DNA of 13,198 nt from Candidatus Firestonebacteria bacterium RIFOXYA2_FULL_40_8. Its GTDB lineage: Bacteria; Oederibacteriota; D2-FULL-39-29. Made by a program: the position numbers and the translations under genes. The stretch is from the NCBI GenBank assembly GCA_001778355.1, contig MFGS01000113.1:15333-28530 (forward strand), written 5' to 3'. The notes beneath the pieces were generated by a model, which was given only the letters and a program-made list of their open reading frames with translations, ran no database searches and was not told the DNA's origin. Positions 6,040 through 12,576 of this stretch are shown here, one piece after another. The stretch's first letter is position 1, and the number at the start of each line of letters is the position of its first letter.

Positions 6040-7179
6040 TACATTTTTTGGGCAAGTTTCATTTATTTCGCCTTTATGTTTATTTATATATGGAAGGATG
6101 TCTTCCATAAATCTAAATTTATATCGGGATTCTTCGACATAACACCAGAATATATAATTTACTTTAAGAGTGTTTAAACCCATATCCCAAAAGCCATCAA
6201 GCGTAAAATCACCTTTTCTCTTTTCATAGTTACCATATTTATCTTTCTTGCATATGGCATCATTAGGGCGGGAGGAGCAATGTTGAAAATACCAGGCCGG
6301 ATCTATTAAATTTTCCGACTGAACGGCAACACTAAGCGGAATGCTGCCGGCATACTTTGTATAAAAATCATAAGCCGGTATCCTTGGCTTATAGGCAAAT
6401 CTTCCTTGATCCGGAACCAGATCAGGACATCCCAGACCAACACCGCTTTTGAGTAAATGTTCAAACACTCTAACCAGCTCAGATGGTCCCCAATTCATAT
6501 CCATTAAAACTACCGAATTTGGGAAAGCCTTTGCAGCTGCGTCTATTCTAAAAATCAATGCATCGGCATAGGCTTTATCATTGTAATCATTTTTTAGCTG
6601 CTTTATATTAATATCAAGAGAGCTTTCCGCAAAAGTAATTCCTTCAATATTTGGATCATTATCAACCTTTTTTCCCAGCTCATCTATGAGTTTGTTGCTC
6701 CTTTCCATTATCGCAAGATCCCATATTCTCGCTACAGATCCGCCGTTTTTTGTAGTAACAGCTCCTCCCTTATATTTTGGGTCATCATACAAATATGCAG
6801 GGACGGGTTTGTCTTTCGCGTGAAATTTCCTTTCAGAAAATGAAATAAACAACTGTTTGTTATATTTTTTCACAATTTTAAGATGCTCTTCAATAGTTGA
6901 AAAATTATAGGTGTCTTTCTTCGGCTCTAAGTCACGCCAGGAATATACTATTTGTATACCTTTAATATGATTATTGGGATTTGAAAGGATTTCTTCGATG
7001 TCTTTCGGAGTCGAACCAAAAGAAGCAAAAACATAATGGCCCGGATTCCATTTTTTGCATATTAATGGTTTTGTATCTGCTTGTTTATTCTCCGGGGTTT
7101 TATCTGCACCATGCGAATAACTTCCAAATAAAACAATCACAAATAGAATCACAGAGATATTGATTATTTTTTCCTTCAT
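6025..7179 (-). CDS. Secreted TIM-barrel protein, probable clan GH-A-like glycosidase
   Basis: A 384-residue protein with an N-terminal signal peptide: Lys at 2 and 4, hydrophobic 6-18, likely cleavage in YSHGADK near residue 24. There is no lipobox. The mature part looks like a (beta/alpha)8 glycosidase. GIQIVYSWRDLEPKKDTYNF (74-93) resembles the strand-2 region of GH5/GH42-type enzymes. Glu185 in EGITFAESS and Glu289 in VAVQSEN are placed like the strand-4 acid/base and strand-7 nucleophile of clan GH-A, and YIFWCY (342-347) like strand 8. I recognise no specific family or substrate. AGGAG 9-10 bases upstream sets the start. The C-terminus ends in TIRR just before the asd remnant, so the original tail may have been replaced. 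The gene looks more AT-rich than asd. Confidence 0.75.
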   Translation of the reverse strand: MKEKIINISVILFVIVLFGSYSHGADKTPENKQADTKPLICKKWNPGHYVFASFGSTPKDIEEILSNPNNHIKGIQIVYSWRDLEPKKDTYNFSTIEEHLKIVKKYNKQLFISFSERKFHAKDKPVPAYLYDDPKYKGGAVTTKNGGSVARIWDLAIMERSNKLIDELGKKVDNDPNIEGITFAESSLDINIKQLKNDYNDKAYADALIFRIDAAAKAFPNSVVLMDMNWGPSELVRVFEHLLKSGVGLGCPDLVPDQGRFAYKPRIPAYDFYTKYAGSIPLSVAVQSENLIDPAWYFQHCSSRPNDAICKKDKYGNYEKRKGDFTLDGFWDMGLNTLKVNYIFWCYVEESRYKFRFMEDILPYINKHKGEINETCPKNVTIRR

Positions 7180-7253
7180 TGTCCAAAACTCCTATAATTA
7201 ATTGTTTATCCCGGAGAGGAACGGGAGCTGCTGCAATATTTATTTAAATGATT

Positions 7254-7282
7254 GTTCTATTCAGGTTATTCCCGCTCTGCAA
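7254..7282 (-). promoter_or_regulatory. Possible promoter for the secreted GH-like gene
   Basis: On the minus strand: TTGCAG (7277-7282), 17-base spacer, TAGAAC (7254-7259), each 4 of 6 matches. It lies in the 136-bp gap between the two secreted-protein genes, which also holds a 5-bp GC hairpin (TCCCG/CGGGA, 7209-7226). Confidence 0.3.
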
Positions 7283-7315
7283 ATAATTAATTATATTTAG
7301 AGTAAACGAAATACA

Positions 7316-8017
7316 CTACGTTTTTATCTGGTAGCTAAATCCAAAACCTAAAATATAAAACACTCTTAAGTCTTTAAATTCCGTTTGTTTAAGTTTTAGA
7401 GATACACTAAAGGACAACCCATTTGCCACCGAATATTCTAATTTTGTAGAGGAGTCGACAAAATAAGGATACGCTATAATAAGTTTTTCCGAAAGACGCC
7501 CGCCAAATATTTCAATTTCAGACACTTGAATAGTTGACATAACTATAGGCAAATATTCAATTGCAGGGAAAGTCATTCCAACGCCCGGACCTATGTCGGC
7601 TTGAAAATACTTTGAAAACCATTGTCCGATTCCTAACACTAAACCGGCAAAGTTATTGTTACTATTTTCAAAATACACCATCGGCGATATAAACCAGAAT
7701 GAGGTGTCCCAATATTGATTTGATCTGACAGCGGCAAATAAACTATATGTTTCTGCGTTTATTAACCCGTCTAAGGCAATTTCAAACTGTTGTTTTTCGT
7801 ATTTATTTAAATATGTAAAATTTCCAACGGAACTAAGTGCCAGTTTTGAAGAAGAGCTTCCATGTAATGAAATCCGTAAAAGTTCTGCTTTTGGGATACT
7901 CGGATCTATATTAGGCGCCGCTATTTGACCGCTTGCGCTTATACTATAAACACATGACAACGCCGACAAAAATATAATGAAGCGGACAAAATATTTCAAC
8001 TTATTACATCTCTTCAT
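7316..8017 (-). CDS. Secreted protein of unknown function, possibly a small outer-membrane beta-barrel
   Basis: A 233-residue protein I do not recognise. It has a signal peptide: MKRCNKLKYF, hydrophobic core about 10-26, probable cleavage after SISASG near residue 30. The rest alternates short hydrophobic and polar stretches, with many aromatic residues and glycine turns such as GLVLGIGQWFSKYFQADIG and the closing YILGFGFSYQIKT. This is the look of a transmembrane beta-barrel with amphipathic strands, although the last residue is not the usual Phe. It starts 33 bp downstream of asd, too short for a separate promoter, so it is probably cotranscribed with asd. A weak AGGA lies about 10 bases before the ATG. 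It is AT-rich compared with asd and could be a foreign arrival. Barrel assignment is tentative. Confidence 0.7.
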   Translation of the reverse strand: MKRCNKLKYFVRFIIFLSALSCVYSISASGQIAAPNIDPSIPKAELLRISLHGSSSSKLALSSVGNFTYLNKYEKQQFEIALDGLINAETYSLFAAVRSNQYWDTSFWFISPMVYFENSNNNFAGLVLGIGQWFSKYFQADIGPGVGMTFPAIEYLPIVMSTIQVSEIEIFGGRLSEKLIIAYPYFVDSSTKLEYSVANGLSFSVSLKLKQTEFKDLRVFYILGFGFSYQIKT

Positions 8018-8050
8018 TTATGTTTATCCTGTTTTCTTATTATTTTATTA

Positions 8051-9139
8051 TCATTTTCTGTTCTGTAAATATCCTTCCGCTTTTAAAAGCTCAGCAATTA
8101 AGACTGCTCCGCCTGCGGCGCCTCGTATTGTGTTATGGGAAAGAGAGACAAATTTGTAATCGTAAATATGGTCTTCTCTTAATCTTCCGACTGTTACACC
8201 CATTCCGTTCTCAATATCCCGTTCTAATTTAGTTTGCGGTCGGTTATCTTCTTCGAAATATTTAATGAACTGCTTCGGCGCGCTCGGTAAATTAAGAAGC
8301 TGAGGTTTGCCTTTGAACTCTTTCCAGAGTTTAAGAATCTCTTCTTTCGCCGGTTTTTTATCAAATTTTACAAACGCAGCGGCCATGTGCCCGTCAGTTA
8401 CGGGAACCCTGATACATTGAGCCGTAATAGCGGGTTTTACGGCAGAAATTATTTTTCCGCCTTCAATTTTTCCCCAAACTTTAAGCGGTTCTTTCTCGCT
8501 TTTTTCTTCTTCGCCGCCGATGTAAGGGATAACATTATCTATCATCTCCGGCCACGTTTCAAAAATCTTTCCCGCGCCTGAAATTGCCTGATAAGTACAG
8601 ACGACAACTTCTTTAGGCCCAAAAGAAAGCAAAGGATGAAGCGCCGGAACATAGCTCTGTATAGAACAGTTGGGCTTTACAATTATAAACCCGTTTTTAG
8701 TCCCGAGCCTTTTTTTCTGAACATCTATTATTTTAAGATGCGCGTCATTTAACTCAGGAAGAAGCATAGGAACATCATCCGTCCATCTATGCGCCGAGTT
8801 ATTTGAGACCACAGGAACTTCCGCTTTTGCGTATTCATACTCTAGCGCCTTTATCTCGTCTTTTTTCATATCGACAGCGCAAAAGATAAAATCCACGGAG
8901 TCCGCAACTTCCTTTACTTTGGAAGCATTTTTCACAACAAGTCTGCCTATTCTTTCCGGAATTGCAGTTTTCATCGCCCATCTTCCCGCAACCGATTCCG
9001 TATAAGCCTTCCCCGCGCTCCTTTCACTTGCCGCAATGGTTACCACGTCAAACCAAGGATGGTTTGCCAGCAGTGAAATGAACCGCTGACCGACCATACC
9101 GGTAGCTCCGACGATACCTACTTTAAGTTTGTTACCCAT
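8051..9139 (-). CDS. asd: Aspartate-semialdehyde dehydrogenase
   Basis: Asd reduces aspartyl-4-phosphate to aspartate semialdehyde with NADPH, the branch point for lysine/diaminopimelate, methionine and threonine. The 362 residues fit the archaeal/fungal-like Asd type rather than the E. coli type. Seen are the dinucleotide-binding loop GIVGATGMVGQRF (8-20), the catalytic cysteine in KPNCSIQ (Cys158), the His of RVPVTDGHMAA (His251), and the C-terminal NTIRGAAGGAVLIAELL. GAGGAG about 10 bases upstream sets the ATG. The promoter at 9211-9239 is consensus-like. The gene is intact; a decayed, divergent copy of its last codons lies about 2.1 kb downstream beside truA, with two secreted-protein genes between. 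Confidence 0.96.
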   Translation of the reverse strand: MGNKLKVGIVGATGMVGQRFISLLANHPWFDVVTIAASERSAGKAYTESVAGRWAMKTAIPERIGRLVVKNASKVKEVADSVDFIFCAVDMKKDEIKALEYEYAKAEVPVVSNNSAHRWTDDVPMLLPELNDAHLKIIDVQKKRLGTKNGFIIVKPNCSIQSYVPALHPLLSFGPKEVVVCTYQAISGAGKIFETWPEMIDNVIPYIGGEEEKSEKEPLKVWGKIEGGKIISAVKPAITAQCIRVPVTDGHMAAAFVKFDKKPAKEEILKLWKEFKGKPQLLNLPSAPKQFIKYFEEDNRPQTKLERDIENGMGVTVGRLREDHIYDYKFVSLSHNTIRGAAGGAVLIAELLKAEGYLQNRK

Positions 9140-9179
9140 CTGTGTTCTCTCCTCATTTTGCCTTTGTCTTACTCGCTTT

Positions 9180-9192
9180 TAAAGTACGAAGT
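9180..9192. repeat. Single heptad-type repeat fragment in the asd leader
   Basis: TAAAGTACGAAGT matches exactly, in inverse orientation, 13 bases of the heptad array at 12541-12575 and its edge (complement ACTTCGTACTTTA at 12567-12579). It lies between the asd promoter and start codon, so it would be transcribed as leader. Confidence 0.5.
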
Positions 9193-9210
9193 AAAAGCAT
9201 AATTGTAGTA

Positions 9211-9239
9211 ATTATATAGAAAATAGCTAGGTTTTACAA
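9211..9239 (-). promoter_or_regulatory. Sigma-70 promoter of asd
   Basis: On the minus strand: -35 TTGTAA (9234-9239, 4 of 6), 17-base spacer, perfect -10 TATAAT (9211-9216). The -35 lies directly next to the target duplication of the insertion sequence, so the IS entered just upstream and left the core promoter whole. Confidence 0.7.
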
Positions 9240-9255
9240 TAATTATTTTGGGATT
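9240..9255. repeat. Target-site duplication, left copy
   Basis: TAATTATTTTGGGATT is repeated exactly at 10705-10720. The total direct identity is 19 bp because the IS end TG and its right-hand flank happen to continue the match. A 16-bp duplication suits the ISTde1-like group of the IS1202 family. Confidence 0.8.
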
Positions 9256-9304
9256 TGTCAAGCCAAAGTAAGAATGTCCGCTTTCTACCAAAGTAGAAAT
9301 GTCC
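9256..9304. repeat. Left terminal inverted repeat with two GTCC motifs
   Basis: It holds an outer AATGTCC (9273-9279) and, 10 bases on, AAAGTAGAAATGTCC (9290-9304). The doubled motif at each end suggests two transposase binding sites per end. Confidence 0.7.
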
Positions 9305-9309
9305 GGTTT

Positions 9310-10626
9310 TTAACGTTTCATCAGTTCCAAAGAGCTATCTTTTCTTGTGATTTCAATCGACTGTAAATAATTTGACTCTTTCGCAATTCTTGCCATAAAC
9401 ATCTGTCGTTTGTATGGATGACTCATTGCAGGCCTATGTATTTTTCTAGGCATTTTTATTTCTACTTCCTTTGCAAGTTTTGGCCTTATTACTATTTCTT
9501 TAAAATTTAACTCTCTGCCCTTGTATACCAAACTGATTTTTCCGGCCAAGCTCTCTTGGACAACTATCCTTCTGCCAGAAAGACGGTCTAATATTTGATA
9601 CAGTTTCTTCTCGTATGAAACCGTGAAGTCATTCCTCAAAACTCTTTCTTTCTTGATACATAGTATTGAGCTTAATTTTAGTCCTACCGGTATTGGGCGG
9701 TGCAAATCACCAGGACTTGCAGCTTCAAATTTAAACCGCTTGTTATGCTTCGCCAAAAATCCCGGTAAAAACTTATTTGCTTCCTCAATATTGCTTATTC
9801 CTTCAAGTCTCATTTCTTTGACCAATCTGTCCTGATAAGTCCTGAAGTCACGCTCAACTCGACCTTTTGCTTGTGCCGAAAATGCATGGATTATTCTTAT
9901 GCCAAGTTCTTTTGCTGCTCGTTCAAACTGACTCATCGCTTGCCTATTATTCAATTCATCTTCTATTGTCGGCTTTCCCTTTGATTTATATGCCGCATGC
10001 CGATCCAGATAAAGACTTAATGGTATTCCGTTTTTCTTTATATACCTGCCTAAACTATCCATTCCAGGTTTCGACCCTTCGTATTTGTAAAATCTGGAAT
10101 ACCTCTTGTTCGTTGCATCATCTATATATCCGAGCAATACACATTTGGGCCCTCGACCTTCAAACCAATCGTGTTCAGAGCCATCAAACTGCTCCATTTC
10201 GCCAAAACAACTTCTTCGGACTCTCCATTGACGATGCTTTCTGGACTTTCTCTTTTGCCATTTTCCTTCATTGAGCAGCCAGTGTCTTAACGTTTCATCG
10301 CTTATTTTTATTCCATCTCGTTCGTAAAGTTTTTCTGTCGCCAGTGTAGGCCCAAATCCTTCATACTTCTCGTCATACAGCTTTAGAACCTGCTTCCTTA
10401 GGCTTTCCTTCAACTTGTGAGGCGATTCACGACCTCTCAGCCTATGTGCAATTCCTTTTGCGCCTTCTAATTTTACCCGCTTAATTATTCGCCGGATTTG
10501 CCTGTCGCTTAAACCTGTCTTTTCTCCAGCCTCTACCTGCGTTAATTTCTTTTCCATAACCTGATGAATTACATGCACTCGTACCAATTCTTGTTGACTC
10601 ATTGCGATTACATCCTTTTCTGTCAT
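9310..10626 (-). CDS. IS1202/ISNCY-type DDE transposase
   Basis: A 438-residue transposase that appears complete. The N-terminus has a helix-turn-helix (about 27-55, LTQVEAGEKTGLSDRQIRRI) followed by a second DNA-binding segment. The catalytic core is of the retroviral-integrase type: Asp148 in EQFDGSEHDWFEGRG, Asp208 in YLDRHAAY and Glu258 in KGRVERDF. The QxDGSxHDWFEGRGP signature is characteristic of the ISNCY/IS1202 group rather than IS3 or IS481. A C-terminal basic domain follows, ending at residue 438. GGAGG 5 bases before the ATG supports the start. No frameshift or internal stop is present, so it should be able to act. No passenger gene is carried. Confidence 0.93.
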   Translation of the reverse strand: MTEKDVIAMSQQELVRVHVIHQVMEKKLTQVEAGEKTGLSDRQIRRIIKRVKLEGAKGIAHRLRGRESPHKLKESLRKQVLKLYDEKYEGFGPTLATEKLYERDGIKISDETLRHWLLNEGKWQKRKSRKHRQWRVRRSCFGEMEQFDGSEHDWFEGRGPKCVLLGYIDDATNKRYSRFYKYEGSKPGMDSLGRYIKKNGIPLSLYLDRHAAYKSKGKPTIEDELNNRQAMSQFERAAKELGIRIIHAFSAQAKGRVERDFRTYQDRLVKEMRLEGISNIEEANKFLPGFLAKHNKRFKFEAASPGDLHRPIPVGLKLSSILCIKKERVLRNDFTVSYEKKLYQILDRLSGRRIVVQESLAGKISLVYKGRELNFKEIVIRPKLAKEVEIKMPRKIHRPAMSHPYKRQMFMARIAKESNYLQSIEITRKDSSLELMKR

Positions 10627-10656
10627 AGTACCTCCAAAAAGATACTATACCAGATA

Positions 10657-10704
10657 GGACATTTCTACTTTGCCAATACAGGACATTATCACATTGGTAT
10701 TACA
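10657..10704. repeat. Right terminal inverted repeat with two GTCC motifs
   Basis: It carries the complement of the left end: GGACATTTCTACTTT (10657-10671, exact match to the inner left motif) and GGACATT (10681-10687), ending in ACA at 10704. The inter-motif spacing is 9 bases against 10 at the left end. The transposase promoter must lie in or near this end. Confidence 0.7.
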
Positions 10705-10720
10705 TAATTATTTTGGGATT
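10705..10720. repeat. Target-site duplication, right copy
   Basis: Second copy of TAATTATTTTGGGATT. It contains the TAA stop codon (10708-10710) and last codons of the small membrane-protein gene, so the insertion left that gene unchanged. Confidence 0.8.
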
Positions 10721-11268
10721 TGACGGGAAAGGGTATTGCTTGTATTAATAGTTTTTCCCTTTCGTAAACTATTAAGACTTGCAATAATATTTTTTAAATC
10801 TGAGGAAAGCCAATCTTCTCTGATTTGTAAAACATTTTTGTCTATTATTTTAGAATATGGCAGAAAACCGCCTGTTTTTATTTTTAGCTCTTCAGCAAAC
10901 ACAATTTTCAGTGATTTGTATTTATACATTCCACCTTCAATAATACTATCCCAAACTGTTCCTTCAGTTATTTCTAACAGCTGATCCCATTGATACTCTT
11001 TTTTTATTTTCAAAGTAAAAGCTATTAATATAGTGTTTTTATCAGCGCTTATGATTTGAACAGGCACAAACATTATCTTTATACTTAAATAACTCACATA
11101 TAATAAAAATAATACAGCCGTTCCTAATAAAACATCTATATATAATGGTAATTTATTTGCGGCTATCAAAATCGTAAATATTGGCGCCAAAATCAAAGAT
11201 GCAATGACGATATACAATAATATTTTAAAATTCATAGTTACAATGAATTTTTCTGAATTAGTATACAC
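10708..11268 (-). CDS. Small two-helix membrane protein of unknown function
   Basis: A 186-residue protein I do not recognise by name. Two hydrophobic segments (about 14-37 and 42-65) form a membrane hairpin, followed by about 115 residues of mostly short beta strands and a closing helix (QIISADKNTILIAFTLKIKK to SSDLKNIIASLNSL). This layout resembles bacterial PH-like domain membrane proteins, but that is only a shape-level comparison. The start is the GTG at 11268, backed by GAGGAAGAG a few bases upstream; the internal ATG at 11235 has no ribosome binding site. The stop codon lies in the right target duplication of the IS, so the gene is intact and now precedes the IS. It follows the oxidoreductase gene with a strong hairpin between. 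Confidence 0.7.
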   Translation of the reverse strand: MYTNSEKFIVTMNFKILLYIVIASLILAPIFTILIAANKLPLYIDVLLGTAVLFLLYVSYLSIKIMFVPVQIISADKNTILIAFTLKIKKEYQWDQLLEITEGTVWDSIIEGGMYKYKSLKIVFAEELKIKTGGFLPYSKIIDKNVLQIREDWLSSDLKNIIASLNSLRKGKTINTSNTLSRQIPK

Positions 11269-11304
11269 TTTATCTCTTCCTCTGGACTCCTATATTTATG
11301 AAAG

Positions 11305-11351
11305 AGCGAACACCTTGCGCCCTAGCGCAGGGCATCGAGCCCGTGTTCGCT
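11305..11351 (-). terminator. Long stem-loop at the end of the oxidoreductase gene
   Basis: AGCGAACAC (11305-11313) and GTGTTCGCT (11343-11351) form a perfect 9-bp stem that includes bases of the TAG stop codon (11350-11352). The 29-base loop can fold again, either TGCGC/GCGCA or GGGC/GCCC. On the minus strand it is followed by CTTTCATAAATATA, only a weak T-rich tail. It may be a terminator, an mRNA 3'-end stabiliser or a dispersed repeat. Confidence 0.55.
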
Positions 11352-12372
11352 AAATTGTTGTTAGCCTCACCGCGTTGGCTTCGGCTTTTAGGGCTAGTTC
11401 GGAGGCCAGGAAGCAGTGTGCTTGAGACATCGCGGTTTCAGTGCGGTGTTTAATGTCGTAAACTAAGTTTTTTCCGAAAGGTAACGGGACTTTGTTGCAG
11501 TCGATATATTTTACTTCTTTTTTATTTACTAAGAAGAGATGCTCTCCGCCTTTTTTTCCGGCGATGTCGATATATTTACGGCATTCGATGTAGCCTTCGG
11601 TTCCTAGGATGGTAAGACGGCCGTCTCCCCAGGTGGGCAAGCCGTCCGGTGTGTACCAGTCTACTCTTACGTAGCCGGTACCTTTGTCGCCTTTAAGCAT
11701 ACACTCGCCGAAATCTTCCAGCTCGGGGAACTCCGGGTATTTATAATTTGCAACCGCGGAGTAAACTACTTCTGCTTTGGTGGAGCCGGTGTAGTATAAG
11801 AACTGGTCCATCTGGTGAGAGGCAATATCCGCAAGGATGCCGCCGTATTTTGCTTTTTTGAAGAACCAGTCAGGGCGGCCTTTAACGCCTATCTTATGCG
11901 GGCCAAAACCTGCAGTTGAAACAACCCTGCCGATGGCTCCGGCTTTAATGATCTCTCCTGCCTTGGTAGAAGCTCTGCTTTCCATTCTTTCGCTGTAGCA
12001 AACAGAGTAAATACGTCCGGTTTTCTTCTGCACCCTGCGCGCTTCTGCAAGCTGTTTAAGCGTGGTAAATCCGGGTTTATCCACAAGATAATCTTTTCCG
12101 TGTTCCATCACGCGTATTCCAAGAGGTGCGCGGTCACAAGGGATACCGGCGCTTACCACAACAGATATAGAAGGATCTTCCAGTATCTCTTTTTCACTCT
12201 TTACCTGTCTTGCCTGCGGATAACAACCTGCAAATTTTTCCGCCAGGTCCTTCTCTTTGGAGTAAAAATCCACAAGCACTCCGCCTGCATTTAAAAGAGT
12301 GTTCACTAAACTGTAGATATGACCGTGGTTGATGCATGAAACTGAGAAGCGAAGCGGTTTCGTGATTTTCAT
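11350..12372 (-). CDS. Gfo/Idh/MocA-family oxidoreductase
   Basis: A 340-residue NAD(P)-dependent sugar or cyclitol dehydrogenase-like protein. The fold is recognisable from YLVDKPGFTTL (95-105, the EKP catalytic-lysine region with Asp for Glu; Lys99), GRIYSVCYSERM (119-130) and GGILADIASHQMDQFLYYTG (177-196) with the family His186. The N-terminal nucleotide-binding loop is unusual: FSVSCINHGHIYSLV replaces the usual GxGxxG, so cofactor binding may be altered. The C-terminal domain carries the expected GTEGYIE strand. The ATG is supported by AGGAG 8 bases upstream. It follows the amidohydrolase gene with a repeat-rich 204-bp gap, and the two may serve one pathway. Substrate unknown. Confidence 0.9.
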   Translation of the reverse strand: MKITKPLRFSVSCINHGHIYSLVNTLLNAGGVLVDFYSKEKDLAEKFAGCYPQARQVKSEKEILEDPSISVVVSAGIPCDRAPLGIRVMEHGKDYLVDKPGFTTLKQLAEARRVQKKTGRIYSVCYSERMESRASTKAGEIIKAGAIGRVVSTAGFGPHKIGVKGRPDWFFKKAKYGGILADIASHQMDQFLYYTGSTKAEVVYSAVANYKYPEFPELEDFGECMLKGDKGTGYVRVDWYTPDGLPTWGDGRLTILGTEGYIECRKYIDIAGKKGGEHLFLVNKKEVKYIDCNKVPLPFGKNLVYDIKHRTETAMSQAHCFLASELALKAEANAVRLTTI

Positions 12373-12421
12373 GATAGTTCTCCTGTAATTAAGTTATTTT
12401 GCTAATACATTTTAAAAGACG

Positions 12422-12449
12422 GTGCGAGTAGCGGGTTACGAGTTACGGG
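12422..12449. repeat. 7-bp repeat array (TTACGAG type)
   Basis: Four consecutive heptads of consensus TTACGRG, more degenerate at the left, between the amidohydrolase and oxidoreductase genes. It is followed by a short palindrome ACATTAATGT (12454-12463). Confidence 0.6.
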
Positions 12450-12494
12450 TGCTACATTAATGTGGTATTTTATTTATAAATACAAAGACGCTGG

Positions 12495-12519
12495 ATCCCC
12501 GATTAAAGCACTCGGGGAT
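12495..12519. repeat. REP-like hairpin ATCCCCGA/TCGGGGAT
   Basis: ATCCCCGA (12495-12502) and TCGGGGAT (12512-12519) form a perfect 8-bp stem with a 9-base loop, in a context beginning CTGG and ending GACAG. From memory, GGATCCCCG...CGGGGATGACA elements are dispersed in genomes of several phyla. Confidence 0.6.
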
Positions 12520-12540
12520 GACAGAATAATGCAAATACCT

Positions 12541-12575
12541 CTGTCACTTTGTACTTTGTACATCGCACTTCGTAC
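12541..12575. repeat. 7-bp repeat array (TTTGTAC type)
   Basis: Five consecutive heptads around consensus TTYGTAC, two of them identical (TTTGTAC at 12548 and 12555). The array stops one base before the TAA stop codon (12577-12579) of the amidohydrolase gene, so it begins right at the end of that gene. Confidence 0.7.
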
Positions 12576-12576
12576 T

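Larger units (their letters stand above)
9256..10704 (-). mobile_element. Complete IS1202/ISNCY-like insertion sequence
   Basis: A 1449-bp element with one transposase gene on the minus strand. With ends set at TGT...ACA, the outer 24 bases of the left end (9256-9279) and the complement of the right end (10681-10704) agree in about 17 positions, both ending in AATGTCC. A second, inner motif, AAAGTAGAAATGTCC, is exact at both ends (9290-9304 and complement 10657-10671). It is flanked by a 16-bp direct repeat. Intact gene, ends and duplication point to a fairly recent insertion. The exact termini are my inference from the alignment and could shift by a base or two. Confidence 0.85.

Noticed and set aside
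11233..11235. ATG start for the small membrane protein
   Set aside because: It has no ribosome binding site, whereas the upstream GTG at 11266-11268 has a good one.
11305..11351. Integron attC-like site
   Set aside because: The arm AGCGAAC does not fit the RYYYAAC/GTTRRRY core sites, and no integrase or cassette array is present.
12422..12575. CRISPR-like array
   Set aside because: Units are 7 bp, contiguous and without spacers; no cas genes are nearby.
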